Source: Candidatus Moraniibacteriota bacterium (lineage in GTDB: Bacteria > Patescibacteriota > Minisyncoccia > Moranbacterales > UBA1568). Taken from it: a stretch of 55,552 nt of DNA. The notes under the pieces are model-generated. The model did no database searches and was not told where the DNA came from. It saw nothing but the letters and a program-made list of their open reading frames with translations. Below, piece by piece: positions 26,450 through 35,750 of this stretch (the stretch's first letter is position 1; each line of letters starts with the position of its first letter). The translations under genes were made by a program, and so were the position numbers. The DNA lies in contig JACPGV010000002.1 of assembly GCA_016182385.1 (NCBI GenBank), positions 1 to 55,552 on the forward strand, given 5' to 3'.

Positions 26450-27310
26450 ATGGAGAAGTGGCAATATATTCCTTTGCTTCTTGACCCGATCGCTTTTACG
26501 ATCGGTTTTTTTTCTGTTCGTTGGTACGCTCTCTTTTTTCTGGGAAGCGCTTTTCTGGTGTTTTTTTTTATGCGAAGAAATATATTTTATGAGGGCACTC
26601 TTTCTCAAGAGCAAAGAATAGATCTTTTTTTCATACTTTTTTTTGGTGCTTTTATTGGTGGACGTGTCGGGTATTTTGTTTTTTACTCTCCAGAAAGTTT
26701 TTTTGAGAATCCTTTGAGTATTTTTTCCCCCTATGATTTTGAAAGAAAATTGTGGGTTGGACTATCGGGAATGAGCTATCATGGCGGAATTCTTGGCGCT
26801 CTTTTTTCTTTGCGATGGTTTACTTGGAAAAAGAGACTTTCTTTTTGGCGGATAGCAGATAGCGTTATTCTGTTTGTTCCGCTTGTGACATTTTTTGGTC
26901 GTGTAGGAAACTTTTTTAATCTGGAACTTTTTGGTAGGGTAACGGAAAAACCATGGGGAATGTTTTTTTTGGATACGTCGTCGGGAAACATCTTGCGCCA
27001 TCCCTCTTCCTTGTACGAGGCGTTTTTTGAAGGATTGTTTCTTTTTGGTGCTATTTTTTTCTTAAGAAGATTTATTCGCATCGATGGTTTGTTGACGTGT
27101 TTGTATATACTGCTGTATGCGGTAGTTCGTTTCGGCGTGGAATATTTTCGTGAGCCAGACGCATTTTACGGCATCTTTTTCTTGAATATCTTTCCTTATG
27201 GTCTTTCTTTTGGCCAGATACTTTCCTTTTTTATGTTTCTTTTGGGGAGTATTTTATTTTGGTGGCTTCAGAGAAAGAAAAATGATACAATAAAAACAAG
27301 TAATAATTGA
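26450..27310 (+). CDS. lgt: Prolipoprotein diacylglyceryl transferase
   Basis: RWYALFFLGSAF, GMSYHGGILGAL, GRVGNFFNLELFGRVTEKPWGMFF, HPSSLYEAF. Confidence 0.93.
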   Translation: MEKWQYIPLLLDPIAFTIGFFSVRWYALFFLGSAFLVFFFMRRNIFYEGTLSQEQRIDLFFILFFGAFIGGRVGYFVFYSPESFFENPLSIFSPYDFERKLWVGLSGMSYHGGILGALFSLRWFTWKKRLSFWRIADSVILFVPLVTFFGRVGNFFNLELFGRVTEKPWGMFFLDTSSGNILRHPSSLYEAFFEGLFLFGAIFFLRRFIRIDGLLTCLYILLYAVVRFGVEYFREPDAFYGIFFLNIFPYGLSFGQILSFFMFLLGSILFWWLQRKKNDTIKTSNN

Positions 27311-27316
27311 TATCAT

Positions 27317-27718
27317 ATGCCAGATAAAAAATTTTTGTTTGTTTTCGGAGGAGCGTTTTTGTTGATTGTTGCCCTTATTTGGTGGGGACTTGGTGAAGAT
27401 CAGGCAAAAGACGATCCCGCCGCCATTGTCTATTATTATGGTGAGGGGTGTCCGCACTGTAAAACGATTAATGAGTTTCTTGAAGAAAACAAGGTATCTG
27501 AAAAAGTTTCATTTGAAAAAAAAGAAGTGTGGGGCAATAAAACGAACGCCCGGGAGCTTGATCGTCGTGCTCAAGCGTGCAAGGTAAGCCCTGAAGGTAT
27601 GGGCGTGCCGTTTGTCTATGGTGGTGATGGACGTTGTTATATTGGCGAACCTGATGTGCGAAAGTTTTTTAGCGAAAAAGCCGGAATAGATCTTTCCTCT
27701 GGCGAGAAAAAAGAGTAG
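27317..27718 (+). CDS. Membrane-anchored glutaredoxin/thioredoxin-fold protein
   Basis: IVYYYGEGCPHCKTINEFLEEN, GVPFVYGGDGRCYIGEPDV. Confidence 0.8.
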   Translation: MPDKKFLFVFGGAFLLIVALIWWGLGEDQAKDDPAAIVYYYGEGCPHCKTINEFLEENKVSEKVSFEKKEVWGNKTNARELDRRAQACKVSPEGMGVPFVYGGDGRCYIGEPDVRKFFSEKAGIDLSSGEKKE

Positions 27719-27781
27719 GGGGCAAAAGAGAGAGGAGAGCTCGTTTTGTTGTTGGGGGGATAAAATTAAAAATCATTTTCA

Positions 27782-28753
27782 ATGAAGAACAAAAACTTCA
27801 ATCAAAAAAAAATTGAAAATTTTCATACAAAACGTGTCCAGTCTTTTGATATACGGACAACACGCCTTGGAAGAACCAAGGTTTTTCTGAATACCGTAAA
27901 AAAAACATCGAGGACGACAAAGGAAACCGTTGGACAACGGACGGTTGATGGAATATGTCGAGAACAAAAAGTTCTTTTGGCAATCTTTCGTGAGCAATCT
28001 TTTCGTGATATCTTGTGGCGGGTATTTCGTCGCGTGGAAATGTATGCACGACGGGTGAGAAGAATTATCTTGCAAGCGCTTCCCGATATCGCTCCGCGCA
28101 AGATGCTTTACGGATCTCTTATGGGAGGAGTTATGTTTGGTATGATTTCAATGGCTTTTATGGAACATTATTTTGGTCCGGGAGTTTTCGCTCGGTTTCA
28201 GGAAGCCGACCAACCGGTGACAATACCGGAAGAAGTAAGTATGAATGAGTCAGAAACGGTCATATCCCCTCAGGCATATGAGGGCGGGGCAGATATTTTT
28301 TTTGAGTATTTTAACGAGGCGGCCGACCAAGAGTATGAAGAAAGCGTTCGCTCCATGGTAGAGGGGTACCCGATTGAGGCGATGCTCCCATACATCTTTG
28401 AACAAGATCGGTTGACGGCGGCTTTTCTCGTGGGTATCGCCAAAAAAGAAAGCAATTGGGGGAAGCGCGTGCCCGTGCTCGATGGTCAGGATTGTTTCAA
28501 TTATTGGGGATATCGAGGAATACGACGAATGATGGGGACGGGTGGTCACACATGTTTTAATAGTCGAAAAGATGCCGTGGAAACGGTTGCTAAACGTCTC
28601 AATAAACTTATTCATTCTGAAAAGCTCAATACGCCTGAAAAAATGATTATTTGGAAGTGCGGATTTAGCTGTCAGGGTCATAGTCGGGAAAGCGTCAAAA
28701 AATGGATCAGTGATGTGGATATGTATTTTCAAAAGCTGAATCAGGAAGAGTGA
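27782..28753 (+). CDS. Membrane-anchored glucosaminidase/lysozyme-like domain protein (paralogue 1)
   Basis: TM helix then FLVGIAKKESNWGKRVPVLDGQDCFNYWGYRG...HTCFNSRKDAVETVAKRL; paralogous to next gene. Confidence 0.65.
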   Translation: MKNKNFNQKKIENFHTKRVQSFDIRTTRLGRTKVFLNTVKKTSRTTKETVGQRTVDGICREQKVLLAIFREQSFRDILWRVFRRVEMYARRVRRIILQALPDIAPRKMLYGSLMGGVMFGMISMAFMEHYFGPGVFARFQEADQPVTIPEEVSMNESETVISPQAYEGGADIFFEYFNEAADQEYEESVRSMVEGYPIEAMLPYIFEQDRLTAAFLVGIAKKESNWGKRVPVLDGQDCFNYWGYRGIRRMMGTGGHTCFNSRKDAVETVAKRLNKLIHSEKLNTPEKMIIWKCGFSCQGHSRESVKKWISDVDMYFQKLNQEE

Positions 28754-28771
28754 AAAGTTTCAGAGAATAAA

Positions 28772-28803
28772 AGAAAAAATCCCTTATAGAAGGGATTTTT
28801 TTG
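28772..28803 (+). terminator. Intrinsic terminator between the two paralogues
   Basis: AAATCCCTT-atag-AAGGGATTTTTTT. Confidence 0.8.
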
Positions 28804-28832
28804 ATGTTTTCTGTATTTTTTTGTTGACAATA

Positions 28833-28861
28833 TATTAAAAATTTGGTATGTTAAGACCTGT
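28833..28861 (+). promoter_or_regulatory. Promoter upstream of paralogue 2
   Basis: TTGACA-17-TATGTT; approximate coordinates. Confidence 0.6.
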
Positions 28862-29738
28862 GTCTTTGAGAGAAAGAAGGATGGAAGTATCTTACGATAT
28901 GCATCAAAGAAGAGAGTCTTACGGTAGTGACGAAAGCCAGTTGTCCGGAGGGAACGCCTTGGTAAGTCGAATTCTATCGCAAAAAAAATACCTTCTTACC
29001 TACAAGCTTTTTTTTGAGAAAAGCCTGTTTTTTTCTATTATTTCTCTCGTTTTTGTTGGGGTAATTTCCTTTTTTCCCGGAGCGGATGGTGTTTCTGGTG
29101 CCGTGGCGCAGGAAGAAAAAAAGCAATCTGATAAGGAGGGTGAGTGGTGCCGTTGGCGAGAAGACGTGCAGATATTTTCTTCTTTTTTGGGAAATGACGA
29201 TCAAAAACAATCAAAAATTTCTTGTTCTGAGAATCGCGCGTTACGCGAACGGATAGAAAAACAATCAAAGGCACATGTATCAAAAAAAGATACCGGAGAG
29301 AAACAAGATATTGAAGCAATGCTTGAGGATATTGTTGTTGGATATCCTATTGAAAAAATGATTCCGACCATCGCCACATATGACCGGGAAATAGCGGCAC
29401 TGCTTATCGGTATCGCCAAAAAAGAAAGCAATTGGGGGAAGCGTGTCCCGCTTGATAAAAACGGCGATGATTGTTTTAATTACTGGGGATATAAGGGTGC
29501 CGGTAGTCGTGGTGTCGCTATGGGGCACAGTTGTTTTGGAAGTCGGGAAGAGGCCGTCAAAACAGTAGGCAATCGTTTGGCAAAATTGGTAGAGTTGAAA
29601 CAAACGAGTGACCCGAAACACCTGATCGTTTGGAAGTGTGGATCAAGTTGCAAAGGACATAGTAGCGAAAGCGTTAAAAAATGGATCAGTGATGTGGATC
29701 TGTATTATCGAAAAATTACCGAACAAGAACGTCTCTAA
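28848..29738 (+). CDS. Membrane-anchored glucosaminidase/lysozyme-like domain protein (paralogue 2)
   Basis: LLIGIAKKESNWGKRVPLDKNGDDCFNYWGYKGAGSRG...HSCFGSREEAVKTVGNRL...HSSESVKKWISDVDLYY; true start may be downstream (METSYD-like ATG at ~28881). Confidence 0.65.
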   Translation: MLRPVSLRERRMEVSYDMHQRRESYGSDESQLSGGNALVSRILSQKKYLLTYKLFFEKSLFFSIISLVFVGVISFFPGADGVSGAVAQEEKKQSDKEGEWCRWREDVQIFSSFLGNDDQKQSKISCSENRALRERIEKQSKAHVSKKDTGEKQDIEAMLEDIVVGYPIEKMIPTIATYDREIAALLIGIAKKESNWGKRVPLDKNGDDCFNYWGYKGAGSRGVAMGHSCFGSREEAVKTVGNRLAKLVELKQTSDPKHLIVWKCGSSCKGHSSESVKKWISDVDLYYRKITEQERL

Positions 29739-29872
29739 CAGACGTTTTTTTGTTTTATGAGGTATAATGAAGATAAGGTGAAAGAGAAACGTTGTCAGGG
29801 TATTTAAATTCCGTTGCTCGTCTCAAGGGGAAATAAGCGTTCGCTTGTGACTCACTAAGAATTACAAAAAAT

Positions 29873-30811
29873 ATGTCGTGGACATTTGTGGCATTGGCAG
29901 GGTATTTTTTTAATGCGGTTGCCGCTTTATTTGATAAATATCTTTTAGCTGATCGTATCAAGGCGCCAGCGGTGTACGCTTTTTTTGTTTCTCTTTTTAG
30001 TTTGTTCGCTCTTGTTTTTGTGCCGTTCGGTTTCCAGTTTTTTAGTTGGTATAATACGTTTATTTTACTTTGTTCCGGATTCCTTTTTTTATACGGGCTG
30101 GTGGCTTTTTATGTGGCCGTCAAGGGCAATGAAATATCGCGAGTGGCTCCTTTGGTAGGAACGGTTGTTTCGCTTACGGCACTCCTTGTTGTTTTTTTTC
30201 CGAGCGCGTTAGAAATGCATGGCATAACGAGTGGGCAGGTTTTCTCGTTATTTCTTCTCATCGCCGGCGGACTTTTACTTTCTTTTGATTTACCACTTCG
30301 TAGAGACGAGCGCATTCCGGGACTTGTTTTGGTAGCGGGGGTGCTTATGGCTTTTTCTCTTTTGTTACTCAAATATGGTTATGCGGAGGCAAACTTTGCG
30401 AGCGGTTTGGTGTGGTCACGCTTGGGAATATTTTTGGGTGGACTGACGCTTCTTTTTGTTCCGTCTTATCGAAAACATATTTTCGCTGATTGTTGTCATT
30501 TTTCCAAACCGACGCGTTTCGCCATCGGCACGGGAGCTATTTTTGTTGTGAATAAGATTTGTGCCGGCGTGGGAAGTTTTCTTATCGCGTATGCCACGTT
30601 TCTTGGTCCCGTAGCTTTCGTACAGGCGCTTTCCGGCATGCAGTATGTGTTTCTTCTTGTTTTGGCCTTGCCGCTTGCCGCACGGTATCCGTTTGTGTTT
30701 GATGAAAAATTGTTTTTTTGGGACTGGTTTCAGAAGATATTCGCCATTACGCTTATCGCCACCGGCATCTGGATCGCTTCGATGAGCGGTATTAAATTAT
30801 TGACGATATGA
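29873..30811 (+). CDS. EamA/DMT-superfamily membrane transporter
   Basis: ~10 TM, two repeats; FFNAVAALFDKYLL, VKGNEISRVAPLVGTVVSLTALL. Confidence 0.8.
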   Translation: MSWTFVALAGYFFNAVAALFDKYLLADRIKAPAVYAFFVSLFSLFALVFVPFGFQFFSWYNTFILLCSGFLFLYGLVAFYVAVKGNEISRVAPLVGTVVSLTALLVVFFPSALEMHGITSGQVFSLFLLIAGGLLLSFDLPLRRDERIPGLVLVAGVLMAFSLLLLKYGYAEANFASGLVWSRLGIFLGGLTLLFVPSYRKHIFADCCHFSKPTRFAIGTGAIFVVNKICAGVGSFLIAYATFLGPVAFVQALSGMQYVFLLVLALPLAARYPFVFDEKLFFWDWFQKIFAITLIATGIWIASMSGIKLLTI

Positions 30812-31836
30812 AACATTTTTTGAAGGTCAGTATCATTATTATGAGTGGCGTGGGCATATTGCTTGGGCTGCTTTTTTGGTACTTGAATCTCCCCGGACCG
30901 CAACCGCGTGAAGATGTCCATTTGGGTATGACGTTTTCGTCGCGGTACGCGAGTGACTTGGGTCTTGATTGGCGTGAGACATACGAGGCGCTTCTTGATG
31001 ATATGAAGATAAAGAAAATGCGTATTCCTGTTTATTGGGATCTTGTGGAACGTACGCCCGGGCAGTATGATTTTTCCGATGTTGATTGGCAGGTGGCAGA
31101 AGCTGAACAGCGTGGTGTTGAAATTATTCTTACTCTCGGACAGCGTGTACCGCGGTGGCCAGAGTGTCATATACCATCATGGGCAAAAAACGATGAAGTG
31201 ATACGTCAGGCAGCGCTGCTTCGTTTTATGACCGCTACCGTGGAACGTTATAAAGATGCGAAAACCCTTCGGATGTGGCAGGTCGAAAATGAACCATTTC
31301 TTGTTTTTTTTGGAGAATGTCCACCGCTTGATAGTGATTTTTTGGATTGGGAAGTTTCGTTGGTGAGAACCCTTGACCCGACTCGTCCGGTGCTTCTTAC
31401 CGATAGTGGCGAGCTTTCTATTTGGATACGAGCCGCCAAAAGAGGAGATGTTTTTGGTACGACGCTGTATCGCCATATTTGGAGTAAAAACACCGGTGGC
31501 TACTTCACCTACCCTATTGGTCCGAACTTCTTTCGATTGAAGGAGCTTATGGTACGCGTGCTCACGTCACAGAAAAATTTTATCGTTATTGAGTTGCAGG
31601 CAGAACCATGGGCATCGGGTTGGATCGCTACCGTACCGCTTGCTGAACAATTTCGTACTATGGATGAGACAAAATTACGAGAAAATGTCGAATATGCCAA
31701 ACGTGTTGGTTTTTCGGATATCTATTTATGGGGAGGAGAATGGTGGTATTGGATGAAAACGAAAAAAGAATACCCAGCTTTGTGGGAAACCGGAAAAATG
31801 ATTTTTCAAGATAATGCCAAAGAAGAAAGCAGATAA
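30808..31836 (+). CDS. Membrane-anchored glycoside hydrolase-like (TIM barrel) protein
   Basis: RIPVYWDLVERTPGQYDFSDVDW, MWQVENEPF (acid/base), FIVIELQAEPW (nucleophile-like). Confidence 0.75.
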   Translation: MKHFLKVSIIIMSGVGILLGLLFWYLNLPGPQPREDVHLGMTFSSRYASDLGLDWRETYEALLDDMKIKKMRIPVYWDLVERTPGQYDFSDVDWQVAEAEQRGVEIILTLGQRVPRWPECHIPSWAKNDEVIRQAALLRFMTATVERYKDAKTLRMWQVENEPFLVFFGECPPLDSDFLDWEVSLVRTLDPTRPVLLTDSGELSIWIRAAKRGDVFGTTLYRHIWSKNTGGYFTYPIGPNFFRLKELMVRVLTSQKNFIVIELQAEPWASGWIATVPLAEQFRTMDETKLRENVEYAKRVGFSDIYLWGGEWWYWMKTKKEYPALWETGKMIFQDNAKEESR

Positions 31837-32323
31837 AAAAATTGTTTTGATTATCCATAACGTGCGGAGCGCTCACAATGTTGGGGCGATGTTTCGGACG
31901 GCAGATGGCGCCGGAGTGGAGCGTATTTTTTTGACCGGGTACACGCCGTGCCCGCCAAAAAAAGAAGCTCTCTATCGAACAGGAGCAGAAAAAGCCTTTT
32001 GTAAAACGGCTTTGGGGGCGGAAAAATATATACCATGGAAAAAAAATGTTTCTTTCGCGAAAGTTGCCCGGGCTTTGAAAGAGGAGGGTTACGCGCTCGT
32101 TTCTTTGGAACAGGCTACGGGAAGCACGGCATATGATGCTTATAAAAGTACTTCGCGAACGGCGCTTGTCGTGGGGAATGAGGTGACCGGTATAGACAAA
32201 AAGATTCTTCGACAGTGTGAAACGATTTTAGAAATACCGATGCACGGTAAAAAAAACTCTTTGAATGTTTCGGTGGCAACGGGTATTGTTTTGTATGAAC
32301 TTCGTCGTCTTTTGAGAGGGTAG
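31814..32323 (+). CDS. TrmH/SpoU-family RNA methyltransferase
   Basis: VLIIHNVRSAHNVGAMFRTADGAGVERIFLTGYTPCP, ALVVGNEVTGIDKKIL, EIPMHGKKNSLNVSVATGIVLYEL. Confidence 0.92.
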   Translation: MPKKKADKKIVLIIHNVRSAHNVGAMFRTADGAGVERIFLTGYTPCPPKKEALYRTGAEKAFCKTALGAEKYIPWKKNVSFAKVARALKEEGYALVSLEQATGSTAYDAYKSTSRTALVVGNEVTGIDKKILRQCETILEIPMHGKKNSLNVSVATGIVLYELRRLLRG

Positions 32324-32372
32324 ATTTTTTCCGCGATCCCGTTTACAATGGTGAAAGAAGTGTGATATTGAT

Positions 32373-33077
32373 ATGACTACCAAGAAAAACAAGATAGCTG
32401 TGTTTGATATTGATGGAACGATTTTTCGAAAAAATCTTCATTTTGAGTTGATCAATGAACTTTCTTGGATGAAAATTTTTCCGGTGGACGTACGGAATAC
32501 GTTGACGGAGATTTATACTAATTGGTTGGAACACGAAGGAACATACGAGGATTATCGCAAAGCCTTGGTTCAGCTTTATGCCAAGTATATCAAAGGATGT
32601 TCACAGGAGGACGTTTTTCGGGCAAGCAAAATTGTCATTCCATTTCACGCGAAACGGACCTATATTTTTGCCGAGAAACTTATCAAGAAACTTCGAGCCG
32701 AAGGGTACCACCTTATTGCTGTTTCTGGTTCGCCTACGGAGATTGTTGAAGAATATAATCGTCATTATCTCAAGTTTGATAATGTTTTTGGGAGCGTCTA
32801 CGCGATGGATAAGGATAAAAAATATACTGGCGAAGCTTCTTTTGAACCATCAAAAAATAAGGGACACTTGGTGGAGCAGTATATTTACGAGCATAAATTT
32901 TCTTTGAAACATTCATACGGGGTTGGAGATACGGAATCAGATATCAGCTTTCTTGATATTGTGGAATACCCCATCGCCTTTAATCCGAATCAAAATTTGA
33001 AAGAGGTGGCTGAGCGGAAGAATTGGCGCATCGTTGTTGAAAAAAAGGATGTTGTTTATGAAATAAAAAACTCATAA
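32373..33077 (+). CDS. HAD-IB family phosphatase (SerB-like)
   Basis: IAVFDIDGTIFRKN, AVSGSPTEIVEEY, GVGDTESDISFLDIV. Confidence 0.88.
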   Translation: MTTKKNKIAVFDIDGTIFRKNLHFELINELSWMKIFPVDVRNTLTEIYTNWLEHEGTYEDYRKALVQLYAKYIKGCSQEDVFRASKIVIPFHAKRTYIFAEKLIKKLRAEGYHLIAVSGSPTEIVEEYNRHYLKFDNVFGSVYAMDKDKKYTGEASFEPSKNKGHLVEQYIYEHKFSLKHSYGVGDTESDISFLDIVEYPIAFNPNQNLKEVAERKNWRIVVEKKDVVYEIKNS

Positions 33078-33091
33078 AAAAATCGTTGCTT

Positions 33092-33208
33092 ATGGATCTT
33101 ACAAAAATTCTGGATAACTTTCTTAAGAAGACATTGTGGCTTTGGTTGCCCCTCTACGCTTTTTTTGATTTGTTGAAAGCGTTAAGCGAGCGAACAGAAA
33201 AAAAATAA
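33092..33208 (+). CDS. Small amphipathic/membrane protein, 38 aa (MDLTKILDNFLKKTLWLWLPLYAFFDLLKALSERTEKK)
   Basis: Manually translated; fits gap between HAD and VanZ genes; below ORF-track length. Confidence 0.5.
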   Translation: MDLTKILDNFLKKTLWLWLPLYAFFDLLKALSERTEKK

Positions 33209-33212
33209 ATAC

Positions 33213-33617
33213 ATGGCACCGTCTTTTTCAAAAAGAGTTTGGGGAATATTGTTTTTTCTGTGGATGGTGGTGATTTTTATTTTTTCTTCATTTCCTGGGA
33301 GCGAATATCCTTTTGATCCACCTCTTTGGTATTATCTCGAGCGTAAAGGTGCACATGTTTTTGAATACGCCGTTCTCGCCGTTCTCGCCGCCTATTTTTA
33401 TTCAGCGATGTTTCCAAAAGAAAAAAGGTATTCTATCGCTGTTCTTTCTTTGGTGACCGCTATCGCTTACGGTATAAGCGATGAATTGCACCAATATTAC
33501 GTTTTATATCGTGGATCGAGAATAGGCGACGTTTTTTTTGACGCGGCTGGGGCGTTGCTGGGATGTTTTTTCTGGTATAAAAACTTTTTTCTTCGAAAAA
33601 AGCCTTATAAAAGGTAA
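33213..33617 (+). CDS. VanZ family protein
   Basis: IFIFSSFPGSEYP, RKGAHVFEYAVLAVLAAY, YGISDELHQYYVLYRGSRIGDVFFDAAGALLG. Confidence 0.9.
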   Translation: MAPSFSKRVWGILFFLWMVVIFIFSSFPGSEYPFDPPLWYYLERKGAHVFEYAVLAVLAAYFYSAMFPKEKRYSIAVLSLVTAIAYGISDELHQYYVLYRGSRIGDVFFDAAGALLGCFFWYKNFFLRKKPYKR

Positions 33618-33766
33618 AGGTGAGGCATATTGACAAAAGAAGGATTTTTTAGTACCATAGAAGAGTAAAAGGTAAGCGTCTGTGGTCGATGGGTTCGCGT
33701 AAGCGAGCTTTTTTTGTTCCAAAGTCGCTTTTCTCTTTTTTCTAATTTATTTACATAGAGAGCAGT

Positions 33767-35074
33767 ATGCCAAAGAAAAAAAATACGACCGAGGAGGTTT
33801 CGCAAGATGAAGGGACTCTTTCCGGGCGTTTGGGAGAGTTTGGAAGCGCGGTCATGCAGATTGCCGAGGAAAAAGGTATTTCCAAGGAACGAGTTCTTGA
33901 GGTTGTTGAGGCAGCACTCTCAGCGGCATATAAAAAAGATTACGGTAAAAAAGGGCAAGTTATTCGTGCTGAATTTGATGAGGTAAAAAAAGACGCGAAG
34001 TTTTTTCTTGTGAAAGAAATAGTTGATGAGACTACTCGAGAGTTTGTTGAAGAGACGGAAGAATCTCATGACGAGAAAACTGAATCTGGGCGGGGAGCCG
34101 ATGCGACAAAGGAAGTGAAAGAGGAGTTGATTGTTGAAGAAAGTGATGAGGATCGTTTGCCTCGTTTTAATCCCGAAAGAGATATTCTTCTTGAAGAAGC
34201 AAAGAAGCTTAAGAAGAGCAGTAAAATTGGTGAAACGATTGAGCTTCCTCTTGAATCGCATAGCGAATTCGGACGGGTGGCCGCGCAGACTGCAAAGCAG
34301 GTGATTATTCAACGTATCCGTGAAGCAGAACGAGAGACGATGTTTCAGGAGTATAAAGAAAAAGAAGGTCAAGTCGTGAATGGTCAGGTGCAGCGCATCG
34401 AAGGGCGAAACGTGTTTGTTGATTTGGGGAAATCTATTGGAATTTTGTTTCCGTCTGAGCAGATTGAAGGTGAAAACTACCGCGTTGGTCAACACTTGAA
34501 GGTTTACCTCGTGCGTGTCGAGTCGGATACCAAAGGACCGGGACTCCTGTTGTCGCGCGCTCATCCGGAAATGGTGCGACATCTGTTCACTCTTGAGGTC
34601 CCAGAGATTTTTACCGGCACAGTGGAAATAAAGGCTATCGCCCGGGAAGCCGGATCGCGAACAAAAATCGCTGTTTTTTCGGCGGAAGAAGGGGTTGACC
34701 CGATCGGTTCGTGTGTCGGACAGAAAGGAACTCGAGTGCAGGCTATCATTGATGAGCTTGGTGGTGAAAAAATTGATATTATTGAATGGCGTGATGATCA
34801 AGAAAAGTTTATCAGCGCCGCTCTTTCGCCGGCGAAGGTGCTTTCCGTTGAGTTGTTTGAAGAGGAGAAGCGCGCTTTGGTGAAGGTGCCGAGCGATCAA
34901 CTGTCACTTGCTATTGGAAAAAGAGGACAAAATGTTCGTTTGGCGGCGAAGTTGACGGGATGGAAGCTTGATGTTGTTCCGCCTGAAGAAGGAAGCGAAA
35001 CGGAGAAAGAATCTGCTGAAGAAGGAACTGTTACGGAAAGCGATTCTTCCGAGAAGAATGAGGCAGAAAAATAA
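33767..35074 (+). CDS. nusA: Transcription termination/antitermination factor NusA
   Basis: AAQTAKQVIIQRIREAERE, VDLGKSIGILFPSEQ, SRTKIAVFSAEEGVDPIGSCVGQKGTRVQAIIDELGGEKIDIIEW, LSLAIGKRGQNVRLAAKLTGWKLDV. Confidence 0.96.
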   Translation: MPKKKNTTEEVSQDEGTLSGRLGEFGSAVMQIAEEKGISKERVLEVVEAALSAAYKKDYGKKGQVIRAEFDEVKKDAKFFLVKEIVDETTREFVEETEESHDEKTESGRGADATKEVKEELIVEESDEDRLPRFNPERDILLEEAKKLKKSSKIGETIELPLESHSEFGRVAAQTAKQVIIQRIREAERETMFQEYKEKEGQVVNGQVQRIEGRNVFVDLGKSIGILFPSEQIEGENYRVGQHLKVYLVRVESDTKGPGLLLSRAHPEMVRHLFTLEVPEIFTGTVEIKAIAREAGSRTKIAVFSAEEGVDPIGSCVGQKGTRVQAIIDELGGEKIDIIEWRDDQEKFISAALSPAKVLSVELFEEEKRALVKVPSDQLSLAIGKRGQNVRLAAKLTGWKLDVVPPEEGSETEKESAEEGTVTESDSSEKNEAEK

Positions 35075-35097
35075 GTATAATTTTTAAGAAAAAAAGT

Positions 35098-35628
35098 ATG
35101 AATCTTTGGCACGAAATTTCCGCGGGTGATGATGTTCCAAACGTTGTGAATGTTATCGTTGAGTGTCCGAAAGGAACAAAGAATAAGTATGAAATTGACA
35201 AGGAAACAGGATTGATCAAGCTTGATCGAGCAATGAAGACGAGTCAGGATTATCCTTTTGACTATGGTTTTGTGCCACAAAGTTTGTGGGAGGATAATGA
35301 CCCGCTTGATGTGGCGCTTTTGACGACCTACCCGCTTGCTCCCGGCATTCTTGTTGAAGCGCGGCCAGTTGGTATTATGAATATGATAGATTGTGGGGAG
35401 GGAGACGATAAAATTATCGCCGTTCCCAAAGACGATCCTCGTTTTGATGATATCATTGACCTTGATGATATTAATAAGCACACCCTGAAAGAAATACGAC
35501 ATTTTTTTGAGACGTATAAAACGATCGATGGCAAAAAAGTCGTTGTGAAGGGATTCAAGAAGAAAGCACAGGCACTTTTGGCTATTAAGAAAGGTTTGCA
35601 AATGTATAGCAAAAAATACGCAAAGTAA
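35098..35628 (+). CDS. ppa: Inorganic pyrophosphatase
   Basis: ECPKGTKNKYEIDKETGLIKLDRAMKTSQDYPFDYGFVPQS, DDPLDVALLTTYPLAPG. Confidence 0.95.
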   Translation: MNLWHEISAGDDVPNVVNVIVECPKGTKNKYEIDKETGLIKLDRAMKTSQDYPFDYGFVPQSLWEDNDPLDVALLTTYPLAPGILVEARPVGIMNMIDCGEGDDKIIAVPKDDPRFDDIIDLDDINKHTLKEIRHFFETYKTIDGKKVVVKGFKKKAQALLAIKKGLQMYSKKYAK

Positions 35629-35750
35629 ATTTTTAATTTCCCGCCCACCAGCGGAACAGTTTCCAGAGAATATTTTCATGAGAATGAATTTCAAAGAGAA
35701 AGGCCGACTCATGTTTTGAAAGATTGGAAATTGAAAACTCGTAACAGTCT

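Noticed and set aside
33920-34900. 326-aa minus-strand ORF antisense to nusA
   Set aside because: Overlaps highly conserved nusA; Phe/Leu-rich artefactual translation.
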